NCBI GenBank assembly: GCA_965215545.1
Contig: OZ244066.1
Location: 2,542,001 to 2,606,000, forward strand
Length of the DNA stretch: 64,000 bases
Reading direction: 5' to 3'
Source: MPNP01 sp965215545
Lineage (GTDB): Bacteria; Pseudomonadota; Alphaproteobacteria; Rhodobacterales; Rhodobacteraceae
In this document: piece after piece, positions 17,285 to 26,411 of the stretch
Position numbering within the stretch: the first letter of the stretch is position 1
Layout of the letters: each line of letters opens with the position of its first letter
Program-made: the position numbers and the translations under genes
Notes under the pieces: generated by a model
Seen by the model: the letters and a program-made list of their open reading frames with translations, nothing else
Told to the model about the DNA's origin: nothing
Database searches by the model: none

Positions 17285-17833
17285 CTGACAGCTCTCACAG
17301 CCGCCCTCCTGGTCGCGACCCACGCCCTGCCCGCCACCGCCCAGGTGCCGACGATCAGCATCGCTGCTGACAACCGTGGAAGGATGCTCGGCACAACCAT
17401 GGAGGAGATAGACGCCGGCTGCACGCCAGTCTGGCTCCGGGTCAACGGCGGGCCTAATGCCAATGTGACCGTTGAGCTGATGGCCATCCCCCTGTCCGGT
17501 CCGAATCGACTGCGGGACCATGGCATGCCGGCCTATGTGGCGATCGACAGTGCAGCGATCCAGACCCGCGGCCAGTCCACAGGTACTCTCACAACAACGT
17601 GGTGCCAGGTTCCGCCAGCCAGCTGGTTCTGCTTCGGCAACGACCGGATCGAACAGCCCGGCCGTGTGATCCGCATCCTCCTGATGCCGGGCCCCGGCGA
17701 CCGGGTCGACCCGAACCGACGCTGGATTGACATTTCCGTGTTCGATATGGACAATTGTACTGATCTGGACGGCCAGCTCAGCAACGGCGGGGTCGTCTAC
17801 CAGTTCACCCCGGACGGCGGCACCTGCACCTGA
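17285..17833 (+). CDS. secreted protein of unknown function with damaged or non-canonical start
   Basis: From 17345 the frame encodes a mature-looking exported protein (starting after ATAQ|VPTISIA) with four Cys and alternating hydrophobic strands. Directly upstream in frame is a good signal peptide, LTALTAALLVATHALPATA, but no ATG, GTG or TTG precedes it. The nearest ATG (17277) is out of frame and closes after three codons; one extra base would fuse it to the signal peptide. Either translation begins at CTG 17285, or a one-base deletion has broken the gene. The ATPAQ-type cleavage region supports export to the periplasm. The family is not recognised. Confidence 0.5.
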   Translation: MTALTAALLVATHALPATAQVPTISIAADNRGRMLGTTMEEIDAGCTPVWLRVNGGPNANVTVELMAIPLSGPNRLRDHGMPAYVAIDSAAIQTRGQSTGTLTTTWCQVPPASWFCFGNDRIEQPGRVIRILLMPGPGDRVDPNRRWIDISVFDMDNCTDLDGQLSNGGVVYQFTPDGGTCT

Positions 17834-18131
17834 GCAACAGAGGGCCGGCACCCGAGCGTGCGGCAGCTCGCACACCCAAGCCGATCGTGATCCCCGCCGC
17901 CGCCGACGATACCGATGCGGACGCGCATGATGTGCGCCAGGGGGTCTGTCGCTTGCCGCGGGCAAGGATCGTCTCCAGATGCCTCGGCAGGCCATCGGGA
18001 CCCAGAGGCGGGCAGCGCACTCCCGGGGAGCGATCGGCGATCGGCCAGGTGGCAGTTTCACTGACTGGTGGAGCAGCGCGGCGGGTTCTGGAACGACGCA
18101 TGGGTCTCCTGTTGGTAGTATTTGGCCCTGC

Positions 18132-18905
18132 CTATACGGGCACGTACCAGTCATCCTGTTCCGAGATGTGGGTCAGAATGCGTTTGTAGCCATGTGATGC
18201 CAGCAGCGCATGGATCGCCTCCCGCTGGGGCAGGAAGTTGTGCTCAACGGTCAGGGCACCAAAACTCCACCGGTCAAAATCGCAGGCGCTCAGGATGGCC
18301 AATTCACTGCCCTCGGTGTCAACAGACAGGTAGTCGATATGGGCTGGTGCGGAATATTCCGACAGGAGATCATTGAGTGTGATCGTCTCGACCTCGTATG
18401 CCGTGGACTTGGTGGAGCACCACCGTCGCCGGGGGAGCAAGGCCGAAACCCCAGACAAATCGGGATGGATGTGTTCCGTGAATTCGATCCGCCCTCCAGT
18501 GGCGGCAGTGGTCTCGCCGCTCCAGACACAGCGTGTGTCAATGTGGCAACGCCTGTTCCTCCTGAGATCGGCATGCCGGATGCGGGCAGGTTCAGCGAGG
18601 ATTCCCTTCCAGCCAAAGTGGGTCTCCAGAAGCCATGTGTTGCTGATGTCAACGCCATCGGTGGCCCCGAACTCGACAAAGTAGCCGCCGTGCCTGACGT
18701 CGTTCAGGGCCAGGGCGAAGAGATCCTGCTGGACTTGTGATTTTGACTTGCTGTGATGGGCAATGATCTGGGGCCATGTCTTTGGAGGCACTGCCTTGAG
18801 GATTTCCAGTGTTCGAGCGGCCTGCGAGGCGGCGTCGATTTCCTCGCGCATGGCTCGGATCTGGGTGCGCCGCTTGAGCGTGACGTAGGGGAATCGGAGC
18901 GTCAT
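18132..18905 (-). CDS. FkbM-family methyltransferase
   Basis: A 257-residue SAM-dependent methyltransferase of the FkbM type. The SAM-binding start is GGYFVEFGATDG, then FGWKGILAEP; HIDYLSVDTEGSELAIL is the diagnostic FkbM motif. These enzymes O-methylate sugars or other acceptors and are frequent in surface-polysaccharide clusters. About 60 helical residues precede the domain. It is the last gene of a minus-strand glycosyltransferase block, so methylation of a lipopolysaccharide or capsule sugar is the likely role. The acceptor is unknown. Confidence 0.82.
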   Translation of the reverse strand: MTLRFPYVTLKRRTQIRAMREEIDAASQAARTLEILKAVPPKTWPQIIAHHSKSKSQVQQDLFALALNDVRHGGYFVEFGATDGVDISNTWLLETHFGWKGILAEPARIRHADLRRNRRCHIDTRCVWSGETTAATGGRIEFTEHIHPDLSGVSALLPRRRWCSTKSTAYEVETITLNDLLSEYSAPAHIDYLSVDTEGSELAILSACDFDRWSFGALTVEHNFLPQREAIHALLASHGYKRILTHISEQDDWYVPV

Positions 18906-18975
18906 ACCGGGCCCACCTCGCTCTCTGACCGACCTTGGCCTGCAGGCTGATACCAGCCAAGCGTGTTGCGGTCGG

Positions 18976-19791
18976 TCACGGATGGCTACCGAATCTATTC
19001 ATCGTGAAGGCCAAACGGATCCGGTAGCGCATCTCCCGATCCGTCCACCGATTGTAGCGGTGGTGTTTGTGCCGGCGAGCATGAAACGGATAGTTGCGCA
19101 GTGAGGTCCACTCCAAGTTTCCACGGGGATAAGTCTCCTCTTCCGGGAAGAGTACGGCACCCATCATCTTGGCGGTAAGAGAAAAGTAGGATTGATCGTG
19201 CCTGTTCTCGATAAAATCCGTAGCGTTAGGCGCTTTGGAATCACGATCATCGAACAACTGGGGCTGCTGCTCGGTCAGGTCAATCCATTGGTCAAGAAAC
19301 TCCCGAACGATAGAAGTGTTCTTGACCATCCAGAGCCCCCCACAAATCTGGCCGGAAAGGGCGTGGGGATGAGTCAGAGGGATACCATGATGTGCAAACA
19401 TGTCTCCCTTCGTCCACTGCTTTTCGATGTGGTGGACCATTTGAAAACCCAAAATTTCATGAGGGGATTGCCGCAGGGTCTGAAAGTACTCGTGCAAGCG
19501 CTTCCTTCCTCCTGGCCAAAGATGGAGCCCGGCGTCGCAATAGATCAGGATCTCAAGGTCTGGCGCACGCTTCAGTTCACGAAGGACGATGAAGGGCTTC
19601 CAGCACCAGAACCCAAACCCGCGGGTCTCGGGCGCGAGGCGAGCGTGATGGCGCTTGCGGTAATCCGATGGGATATCGCTTTCGGAGTTCACTGAGATGC
19701 AATCGAAATCCAACATTCTCTGGGCCTGGATCCGGAATCGTTCCAAGGATCCCTGGAACCTGCTGTCGGCAAAGGTCACCAACCCGATCAT
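18976..19791 (-). CDS. putative glycosyltransferase (GT-A-like)
   Basis: The 271-residue protein begins with a hydrophobic strand, MIGLVTFADSRF, and contains GFGFWCWKPFIVLREL and LIYCDAGLHL. The acidic CDAG element is at the position of the DXD metal site in GT-A transferases. QICGGLWMVKNT and NATDFIENRHDQSYFS resemble the acceptor-side region of nucleotide-diphospho-sugar transferases. No membrane segment is visible. It lies between an FkbM methyltransferase and other transferases on the same strand, supporting a role in surface glycan assembly. The linkage formed cannot be predicted, and the family call is tentative. Confidence 0.6.
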   Translation of the reverse strand: MIGLVTFADSRFQGSLERFRIQAQRMLDFDCISVNSESDIPSDYRKRHHARLAPETRGFGFWCWKPFIVLRELKRAPDLEILIYCDAGLHLWPGGRKRLHEYFQTLRQSPHEILGFQMVHHIEKQWTKGDMFAHHGIPLTHPHALSGQICGGLWMVKNTSIVREFLDQWIDLTEQQPQLFDDRDSKAPNATDFIENRHDQSYFSLTAKMMGAVLFPEEETYPRGNLEWTSLRNYPFHARRHKHHRYNRWTDREMRYRIRLAFTMNRFGSHP

Positions 19792-19892
19792 GGTTGCCGC
19801 ACCATTCCCAAGTGTAATTGAACAAACTGATTTGCCACTTGTGCGCGCCTATGCTGCAACCGGCCATGCCCTGTTCTGCATGGCTATCATGG

Positions 19893-20774
19893 TCACCGCC
19901 ACACCCCATGCGTGTCACGGAAATACGAGATGGCAGCCCGATTGGCTTCGGTCCTGCTGTGGCCATCGATCACAGCGCTTGTGAGACTGTCCACGATCCT
20001 GCCCGTGTTGTTCTTTTCCTGTCCTCCCTTGCAAACCAGTTTTTCCACCCAGATCGGAATGCCCTGGCGGGCCAGACATCCCGAGAGCCAGATGTCATCC
20101 ACGGCCCACAGAATCGGCGGGATGGCAAAGGCCCCATCATCAAACATCTCCGGTCGGACCAGGATGCCCCCGAAGCCCTCGGCAATGTCCGCATAGCCAC
20201 AATCGGGGGGCCAGATCATGAACCCCGGCCCCCTCTGCCGGGCAAAGGCCATCTGCCGGGCCAGCCAGTAGGGAAGGTTCCGGAGCAGGTTCCGCAGACC
20301 GCCCCGCCGGCGATTGACCCGGGGCAGGTTGGCGTGGGAGCGATGGGGAGCCGGGAAGTCCCGAAAATCGCCACGGACCCACCGCTGTTCAAAAAAATCC
20401 ACATCACAGCCGATGGCCGCAATGGCGGCCTCCGGCTTCCTGGCCGCCGCCGCCAGCCGGGTCTTCAGGAGATCTTTCCAGTACAGCCGGTCGTCATCGC
20501 AATAGAGGATCCGGGTGTCCGTGCCCCGGTACCTGCGGGCACAGGGCAGGACTTTCGTGGCCGGACCCAAGTCCTTGTCGGTGACCGCGATGGTGACACC
20601 GTCCGGCACCGTGGGCCGGCAGAAGGCATGCTCGGGAAACCGGCGGTAGAACCGGGGGATCCAGACCTCGATCCGGTCGGGTGTGATGCTCTGGGTCAGG
20701 AGGGTGTTGAGCGTTGCACCGATCTCCGCAAAACGGGGCGGGATGGTCGACAGCGCGACAACGAGCTGGCTCAT
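19893..20774 (-). CDS. putative glycosyltransferase with DDD motif
   Basis: A 293-residue protein beginning MSQLVVALSTIPPRF, typical of small GT-A enzymes whose first strand binds the nucleotide sugar. ILYCDDDRLYWKD (about 95-107) supplies a DXD metal site and AVDDIWLSGCLARQG is a likely acceptor/catalytic loop. ATG 20774 is fixed by its four-base overlap with the stop of the upstream small gene. A basic segment (RVNRRRGGLRNLLRNL) could mediate membrane association. It probably adds a sugar to a surface polymer together with the GT25 enzyme upstream. Sugar and linkage are unknown. Confidence 0.68.
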   Translation of the reverse strand: MSQLVVALSTIPPRFAEIGATLNTLLTQSITPDRIEVWIPRFYRRFPEHAFCRPTVPDGVTIAVTDKDLGPATKVLPCARRYRGTDTRILYCDDDRLYWKDLLKTRLAAAARKPEAAIAAIGCDVDFFEQRWVRGDFRDFPAPHRSHANLPRVNRRRGGLRNLLRNLPYWLARQMAFARQRGPGFMIWPPDCGYADIAEGFGGILVRPEMFDDGAFAIPPILWAVDDIWLSGCLARQGIPIWVEKLVCKGGQEKNNTGRIVDSLTSAVIDGHSRTEANRAAISYFRDTHGVWR

Positions 20775-20968
20775 GCCGACCGCGGTCCGGACTCGGACTC
20801 GCGCAGGACCTCGGCGGCCAGGGTCTGGAGACCCTTGTCGGCAGCTGCCTCGATGATCTCGGCTACCGTCATGCCGTTCAACTCCGACAGACGTTGGCAG
20901 AGGCGATACTGGGCCTCGGTCAGCTCGACCGGGACGGTCCGGGTGGCTGTTCCCGACCCCTCTGTCAT
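20771..20968 (-). CDS. small ribbon-helix-helix-like protein inside the glycosyltransferase operon
   Basis: This 65-residue product overlaps its neighbours by four bases on both sides (ATGA at 20965-20968 and 20771-20774), strong evidence that it is translated. The predicted fold is a short strand (RTVPVEL), a helix (TEAQYRLCQRLSELN) and a second helix (TVAEIIEAAADKGLQTL), which matches the ribbon-helix-helix plan of small DNA-binding proteins. It could regulate the operon or bind a partner enzyme. No exact family is recognised, and the RHH call is structural inference. Confidence 0.6.
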   Translation of the reverse strand: MTEGSGTATRTVPVELTEAQYRLCQRLSELNGMTVAEIIEAAADKGLQTLAAEVLRESESGPRSA

Positions 20969-21735
20969 GAGTCGCGCGACCGGACACGGGGCAGGCGTCG
21001 GTAGAGGCATTTGCGTGGCAAGTCCTGCCACATCTGTATCCGGTGCTTGCGACGCTGCTCGACTGGGCATTCGGAGCTTCGGCAACTCTGCGTCAGTAGA
21101 ATGGACTGCCCGGCCCGCTGTTCGCGATGGCTGGGATGATGGCACAGGAGGGGATGGACGATCCGCCAGTCCCGTCGGGCGATGATGGTTTTGGCGCAAT
21201 CCGGCCAGTCGGCTCCAGCGGCGATCGGTAGGGCATGAGCGAGGAAGAACCGGGCCGTCTCCAGGGACAGAACATAAGCCACCGCCCCACCCCGCATGAT
21301 GGGGGCCAGCACATGGGATGTGTGGCCTGCGAACAGTCCCTTGGCCCCGGACCAACGCACATAGGGGTACGATGTGACAAACAATTGGGTCACGCTGGCC
21401 AGTTCGTAGTGCCGACCGGCAAGGAAGTCGGCGAGGGCTGGCTGGGGAATCGCATCATCCTCCAGGATCAGGGCATGGGGGTGCGCCGCGGCCACGATGT
21501 GGCGATAGGCGTTGATGTGAGACAGGGCGCAGGCATAGTCGGCATCGGCCAGCACTCGTCCACGCCGCTTGGTCTCTGCGCGATCAATCTGGTTTTCATA
21601 GTCCGGTGGAAGGCGATCTCGCCCATCCACGGCATCGAGGAACTCGAAGGGGATGCCCAGCGCCTGCAGTCGGATGCGGATGGCTGACCGCCGCCCGGTG
21701 CAATCAGGCAGGGAAATGACGAAACAGGGGATCAT
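20965..21735 (-). CDS. glycosyltransferase family 25 (LPS biosynthesis)
   Basis: A 256-residue GT25 enzyme of the LgtB/LpsA type, which transfers galactose or related sugars to lipooligosaccharide. The N-terminal CFVISLPDCTGRRSAI, the FEFLDAVDGRD motif, CALSHINAYRHIV and the metal-binding HALILEDDA are family signatures in order. A further AGADWPDC region corresponds to the acceptor loop. The C-terminal 40 residues are basic, suiting attachment to the inner membrane. It is the first gene of the minus-strand glycan block and overlaps the next by four bases. Confidence 0.85.
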   Translation of the reverse strand: MIPCFVISLPDCTGRRSAIRIRLQALGIPFEFLDAVDGRDRLPPDYENQIDRAETKRRGRVLADADYACALSHINAYRHIVAAAHPHALILEDDAIPQPALADFLAGRHYELASVTQLFVTSYPYVRWSGAKGLFAGHTSHVLAPIMRGGAVAYVLSLETARFFLAHALPIAAGADWPDCAKTIIARRDWRIVHPLLCHHPSHREQRAGQSILLTQSCRSSECPVEQRRKHRIQMWQDLPRKCLYRRLPRVRSRDS

Positions 21736-22318
21736 GCAGGCTGGACCCGGGCGTTCTGTGCGGGGCAGCGGTGTGATCGTGAGAGACCGCGCTGTCCTGC
21801 GGTGCTGGCGGCCCGGGACACGGGGGTGTGTCCCCGGGCAGGAATCCGGTCGGGGCGTGGCCCGCAGCCGGCTTCAGCGCGTCAGAGGGTTTGCCTGCCG
21901 GGACCCATCGGGGGCCGGTTGGCGGTCAGGGGCGTGTATTGATGTCTGGTCATTGTGGACTCTTCCTGTGTTGGCCATTTCCCCGACACAAAGGTGCCGG
22001 GCCATTGCCAACACTTTCCAAGTCCAACGGAAGTGAATCCTGTCTATTGACTCAGCGCAGGGAGCGACCCCGTGCCGTCATGAGCGTATTTAACAGGTAA
22101 CCCGGCCGAGGTGGCCGAACTTGGAACCCGTGTTGGCATTGCCGCCTATAGCAGAGGCGGGTGGGCGAGTTCAAGCCGGGATGGCCACGGGCTGTCGGGG
22201 AGGGGATGGATCTCGGGTGCTGCTTAATGAAAATTTAGATTACGGGTGTGGTGAAATCTGGCAAGGGCCGACCCATTCTTACACTTACAAGACCTCCATC
22301 CTGCAATAGGAGATGCAT
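21736..22318. other. 583-bp intergenic region upstream of the DegP-type protease
   Basis: No gene is recognised. A tRNA-like stretch (about 22105-22200) does not fold into a proper tRNA. The AT-richer part near 22220-22260 is the likeliest site for the protease promoter, but no clear σ70 or envelope-stress σ pair could be fixed by eye. Confidence 0.4.
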
Positions 22319-23794
22319 ATGAGCGCTGTTACTTTCTCAACGATCCCGACCTGGATTGATGTCATCAATCGGCCGGCGAGGGTCCTTGTGTTGCTTGTGG
22401 GCCTTGTCCTGGCCGGACCGACCCTGGCCCATGATGAGAACATTGCCCCCCTGGTTGATCGACTCAAGAAATCCGTGGTCAATATCGAACTGTATGGCAC
22501 GGTCACCCGAAGCAATTCCATTGGCAACCTCATCCCGCAGGATTCCCCCCTGTGGGAACTGCTCAACCCACAGAATCCCGATCCCGAGGGGCAGGATCAA
22601 CCCTCCCGTGATCGACGGGTCAAGATCGGTTCCGGTTTCATCACATCCGAGGATGGCTACATCGTTACCAACCATCATGTGATCGAGGGTGGTGGCCGGG
22701 TCATCGTCGAACTGGAGAATGGGGACCGCCTGCCGGCCGAGGTGGTCGGTACCGACAAGACAACCGACATTGCTGTCCTCAAGATCGATGCCGAGGATCC
22801 ATTGGCTGCGGTTCCGTTCGGGGACTCCGAAGCAGCCCGGGAAGGGGACACGGTCATTGCCATCGGCAATCCCTTCGGGTTGGGCTTTTCGGTCTCCAAG
22901 GGAATCATCTCGGCGCGGTACCGGCGCATGGGGGGGATCGATGATGAGTTCATCCAGACCGATGCCGCGATCAATGTGGGCAATTCGGGCGGACCGCTGT
23001 TCAACCTCGCCGGCGAGGTCATCGGGGTCAACACTGCCATCATTCCCGGCAACAGCCGGGCCGGTGGCAGTGGCGGCTCGATCGGCATTGCCTTCTCGAT
23101 GTCCTCGGCCGTGGTGGAATCCGTTGTTGATTCCCTGATCGAATTCGGGTCGGTCAAGCGGGGCTGGCTCGGGATCGTCATGCAGAATGTCTCGGATGAT
23201 TTTGCCGAGGCACTGGATCTCGACATGGCTTCGGGCGTGCTGGTGACCGAGGTGATTGAAGGTTCGCCAGCTGACAGGGCTGGGCTGATGCGCGGTGATG
23301 TGATTCTGAGTGTCGATGGTGAGACCATTGAAAGTCTCAAGCACATGCAGCGGGTGATCGTGGCAGCGGGACCGGAGGCCGACGTGACCTTTGAGGTCCA
23401 CCGCGAAGGCGAGATCATCAGCAAGTCGGCCACGCTGGCCTTGCGCGACGATCCGGAGATGACCGCCATGATCCCTGAACAGGACGCCGAGGGCGAGAGC
23501 GGTTCGCTGGTCGGTATGGACATCGCGACGATCAATGATCCGCTGCGCCAGCAATACCGTCTCGGTGAGGATGTTGCCGGGATTGTGGTCACAGGTGTCG
23601 ACCAGGACTCCGAGGCCTTTGCCAAACTGATCCGGCCTGGCGACGTCATTCTCGAGATCAACGGTCTTGAGGTGGCTGCTGTCGGTGAGGCCGAGGAGGC
23701 TGTCGAGGCGGCCCGCATCGATGGCAAGTCCCGGATTCTGCTCCTTATGCAAACCCGTGATACCATTGTGGCCGTCACGTTGGGCTTGAGGTAA
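22319..23794 (+). CDS. degQ: Do-like periplasmic serine protease (DegP/DegQ/HtrA)
   Basis: A 491-residue HtrA protease/chaperone of the cell envelope. The signal region is RVLVLLVGLVLAGPTLA with cleavage before HDEN. Catalytic His is in VTNHHVI (about 119), Asp in TTDIAVLK (about 148) and Ser in NVGNSGGPL (about 222). Two PDZ domains follow, at about 275-370 (GWLGIVMQNV) and 395-485. ATG 22319 sits six bases after TAGGAG; the ATG two codons upstream is too close. The DegP Q-loop region is short (SNSIGNL), nearer to DegQ/MucD, but the DegP/DegQ distinction is not secure. It stands alone between convergent genes. Confidence 0.9.
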   Translation: MSAVTFSTIPTWIDVINRPARVLVLLVGLVLAGPTLAHDENIAPLVDRLKKSVVNIELYGTVTRSNSIGNLIPQDSPLWELLNPQNPDPEGQDQPSRDRRVKIGSGFITSEDGYIVTNHHVIEGGGRVIVELENGDRLPAEVVGTDKTTDIAVLKIDAEDPLAAVPFGDSEAAREGDTVIAIGNPFGLGFSVSKGIISARYRRMGGIDDEFIQTDAAINVGNSGGPLFNLAGEVIGVNTAIIPGNSRAGGSGGSIGIAFSMSSAVVESVVDSLIEFGSVKRGWLGIVMQNVSDDFAEALDLDMASGVLVTEVIEGSPADRAGLMRGDVILSVDGETIESLKHMQRVIVAAGPEADVTFEVHREGEIISKSATLALRDDPEMTAMIPEQDAEGESGSLVGMDIATINDPLRQQYRLGEDVAGIVVTGVDQDSEAFAKLIRPGDVILEINGLEVAAVGEAEEAVEAARIDGKSRILLLMQTRDTIVAVTLGLR

Positions 23795-23826
23795 CCGCCC
23801 GCCAGGAGAGCGGATCAAATCAAGTG

Positions 23827-23855
23827 TGCGAGGGGGCGGCAGGCGCCTCCTCGCA
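23827..23855. terminator. hairpin between convergent degQ and thiX
   Basis: TGCGAGG pairs with CCTCGCA around a GC-rich inner region that can pair further. It lies 33 bases after the protease stop and 50 bases beyond the end of thiX on the other strand, so it may end both transcripts. No T tract is evident. Confidence 0.4.
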
Positions 23856-23904
23856 TCGCCGATGGTGCCCTTGGTCTTGCGGGGACTCCCGGCCAGGCTG
23901 GTTC

Positions 23905-24651
23905 TCAGGCTCCGGGCGTATGGCGCCGCAGGGCGACCAGTGTGAGGTGGTTGACGGTCAGGTAGAGGGTCACGGAGAGCACGCCCAGTGTCAGGAGGGC
24001 AGCAAACATCAAGTCTGTCTTGGCGCGGCCATTGGCCAGCAACATCAGATAGCCGAGACCCTGGCTGGCCCCGACCCACTCACCGATCACGGCGCCGATC
24101 GGAGCATAGACGGCTGCCAGCCTGAGGCCGGAGCCGAGGGCGGGGAGGGCGGCCGGGACCTTGATCTGCCAGAGGATGGCTCTGCGACTTGCTCCCATGG
24201 AGGCGGCAAGGTCGAGATAGCCGGATGGGGTCCGCATGAGCCCGTCAAAAAAGGCTGAAGTGACTGGAAAGTAGATGATCAGGACAGCCATGGCGACCTT
24301 CGAGCCAAGGCCAAAACCCAACCACAGGGTCAGGATCGGAGCCAGGGCAAAGACTGGCAGGGCCTGGGTGAAGACCAGGACCGGGCGCACGGTCAGGCGG
24401 GCAACATTGGAAACCGACAACGCCAGGGCTGTCAGAATCCCCAGCGCCACGCCGATCAGCATGCCAAGCCCGATTTCGATGGATGTGGCCAGCGTATGGA
24501 CGGCAATGAGACCCCGGTTGGCGATCCAGGTCTCGGCCACGGTCCATGGGGCCGGCAGGACAAAGCGTGGAACGCCGGTGATGCTGACGATCGCCTGCCA
24601 GATGGCCACAGCAAGTCCCGTGGCAAGGATGCCGCTCATGAAGCGCATCAC
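23905..24651 (-). CDS. thiX: ABC transporter permease for thiamine pyrimidine precursor
   Basis: A 248-residue permease of the SsuC/TauC class with about six membrane helices. The coupling motif, LDLAASMGASRRAILWQIKVP, sits near 150-170. Family membership alone would allow nitrate, sulfonate or pyrimidine transport; adjacency to a THI5-like binding protein behind a TPP riboswitch points to import of a hydroxymethylpyrimidine-type precursor. The start overlaps the thiZ stop by four bases. It is the last gene of the thiYZX transcript. Confidence 0.83.
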   Translation of the reverse strand: MMRFMSGILATGLAVAIWQAIVSITGVPRFVLPAPWTVAETWIANRGLIAVHTLATSIEIGLGMLIGVALGILTALALSVSNVARLTVRPVLVFTQALPVFALAPILTLWLGFGLGSKVAMAVLIIYFPVTSAFFDGLMRTPSGYLDLAASMGASRRAILWQIKVPAALPALGSGLRLAAVYAPIGAVIGEWVGASQGLGYLMLLANGRAKTDLMFAALLTLGVLSVTLYLTVNHLTLVALRRHTPGA

Positions 24652-25370
24652 GCCGCCCTCAGGAAGGCAAGCAGCTGGGCCTGGGCCTGCAGGATACCCG
24701 GGGCATCAACGGTCCGGGGTGCAGGACTCGCAGGCGGGGCGACGCTGTGGAACCCACTCTCCGTCATCACGAACAGCCGGTCAGCCAGCCGGGCTGCTTC
24801 CCCGGGGTCGTGCGTGACCAACAGAACGGTGCATCCGGCAAGCAGGTCATGGGCCAACTCCTGCATCTCGGCCCGTGTTCGGGCATCAAGGGCTGAAAAG
24901 GGTTCATCGAGCAGGATGATGGCTCGATCCTCCATCAGTGTCCGGGCCAGCGCAACACGCTGGCGCTGGCCACCCGAAAGAAGATGGGGCTTCTTGTCGA
25001 TATGGCCCTCGAGCCCGACTCTGGCAATCAGTTGTCGGGCCCGGTCCCGATTGACCGGCTCGCCGCGCAATCGGGCCCCGAGGGACACATTGCCGAGCAC
25101 TGTGGCCCAGGGAAGAAGCAGGTCATTCTGGGCCATGTAGGCCACCCGATCGGCAATGGGTCTCCCGTCGCTGGCGGCAATCGTGCCCCGGAACTCGGCA
25201 CCGGTGGCCAGGCCGACAATCAGGCGCAGGATGGTTGTCTTGCCAACCCCCGAGACGCCAAGGATGCAGGTCCAGCCGTTGGCGACCATGGTGAACTCCA
25301 GGTTATCGAAGAGACAGATCCCATCGACTCTGGCTGATCCCTTGAGATCAATCGCCGGGGCGGTAGACAT
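24648..25370 (-). CDS. thiZ: ABC transporter ATPase for thiamine pyrimidine precursor
   Basis: The 240-residue ATPase has Walker A GVSGVGKTT (about 38-46), Q-loop in YMAQND, signature LLSGGQRQRVALART, Walker B AIILLDEPFSALDA and switch His in LVTHDPGEA. It is of the SsuB/TauB/ThiZ class, lacking a TOBE domain. It powers ThiX and lies between thiY and thiX on one transcript controlled by a TPP riboswitch. A 20-residue Ala/Pro-rich segment near the C-terminus is unusual but harmless to the core. Confidence 0.85.
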   Translation of the reverse strand: MSTAPAIDLKGSARVDGICLFDNLEFTMVANGWTCILGVSGVGKTTILRLIVGLATGAEFRGTIAASDGRPIADRVAYMAQNDLLLPWATVLGNVSLGARLRGEPVNRDRARQLIARVGLEGHIDKKPHLLSGGQRQRVALARTLMEDRAIILLDEPFSALDARTRAEMQELAHDLLAGCTVLLVTHDPGEAARLADRLFVMTESGFHSVAPPASPAPRTVDAPGILQAQAQLLAFLRAA

Positions 25371-25472
25371 CCTGCAGGTCTCGCGGCAGTGCGGTGGTCA
25401 CTGCCCGCCGACAGGCGGGAGTTCCGGGCAGGACCGTGGCATGCCGGGCAGCATGAGGGTGCCCACCCGTTG

Positions 25473-26411
25473 CTATCTGGCTGTCACGTCCACGGTGATC
25501 ATGCTGACAGGATTTTGGGTCGGGATCAGATCCTGGTCATGCAGGAAGGCTTCAAATGCTGCATAGCGGCCATGGTCAAAGGCGGCCGGGCGCAGGGCAA
25601 ACCGGGGCAGGGTGTCGGCCCAGGCCCGGATGTTCAGTTCGTCCTGCAACTCGGGTGTCGTGGCAGAAAAAATCTCCCAGGCGTGTTCGGGGTTGTTGAT
25701 GATGAACTGGGTGGCCAGCTCGGTTGCAGCCAGAAACCGGGTGATCACATCCGTGTCCATGGTTTCGGGGTTGGCCACATAGATCAGCTCGTCGTAGGAT
25801 GGCATGCCCTCTTCCTCGAGATAGAAGCATCGCCCCGGGACCTCCTCGATATCCATCTGATTCAACTCGAAATTCCGGAAGGCCCCGATCACGGCATCAA
25901 CCTGACCGGACATCAGCGACGGCGAGAGGGCAAAGTTGACATTGACCAACTCGACCTCATCAAGGCTGACTCCGTATTTTTCCAGCATCACCGTCAGGAC
26001 CGCCTCCTCGACTCCGGCCACGGAAAAACCGATCTTGCGGCCGGCCAGATCACCCGGCGTGGCAATTGGTCCATCGGCCAGAACCAGCAGGCAATTCAAT
26101 GGCGTGGCCACCAACGTGCCAACGCGCACCAGCGGCAGACCTTCATGGATGGCCAGGTGCAGCTGGGGTTGGTACGAGATGGCCAGATCGGCCTGACCGG
26201 CGGCCACCAGACGTGGTGGCAGGGAGGGGTCGGCCGGAGGGATCACCTCGACCGCAAGATTCTGCTGGGCAAAATAGCCCATTTCCTCGGCGATGATCAC
26301 CGGCCCATGGTCAGGATTGACAAACCAGTCCAGCAGGAGAGTCATTCGATCCATGGCCAGACCAGGCGCTGCACTGGCAACGAGGGCGACAACAGTCAGC
26401 ATGCGTATCAT
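25473..26411 (-). CDS. thiY: periplasmic binding protein for thiamine pyrimidine precursor (THI5/NMT1-like)
   Basis: A 312-residue exported protein of the NMT1/THI5 superfamily. The signal peptide is MLTVVALVASAAPGLA. The mature start MTLLLDWFVNPDHGPV is characteristic of ThiY-type binders, where W and the following residues contact the pyrimidine. It should bind hydroxymethylpyrimidine or its N-formyl derivative in the periplasm and hand it to ThiX. ATG 26411 has GGAAG upstream; an earlier in-frame start is less likely. Expression is set by the TPP riboswitch in the leader, giving substrate assignment stronger than homology alone. Confidence 0.87.
   Translation of the reverse strand: MIRMLTVVALVASAAPGLAMDRMTLLLDWFVNPDHGPVIIAEEMGYFAQQNLAVEVIPPADPSLPPRLVAAGQADLAISYQPQLHLAIHEGLPLVRVGTLVATPLNCLLVLADGPIATPGDLAGRKIGFSVAGVEEAVLTVMLEKYGVSLDEVELVNVNFALSPSLMSGQVDAVIGAFRNFELNQMDIEEVPGRCFYLEEEGMPSYDELIYVANPETMDTDVITRFLAATELATQFIINNPEHAWEIFSATTPELQDELNIRAWADTLPRFALRPAAFDHGRYAAFEAFLHDQDLIPTQNPVSMITVDVTAR

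Noticed and set aside
16409..18154. 581-codon open frame on the minus strand
   Set aside because: It covers three plausible plus-strand genes, has Arg/His/Pro-rich low-information composition and no family resemblance; it is a by-product of high GC content.
22105..22205. tRNA-Leu-like stretch (GCCGAGGTGGCCGAA... and a later GTTCAAG)
   Set aside because: The T stem and acceptor stem do not pair and no 3' partner for the acceptor exists, so it is not a functional tRNA and probably coincidental.
22337..24079. 580-codon minus-strand frame opposite the DegP-type protease
   Set aside because: Antisense shadow of an intact HtrA gene with catalytic residues; no independent motif.
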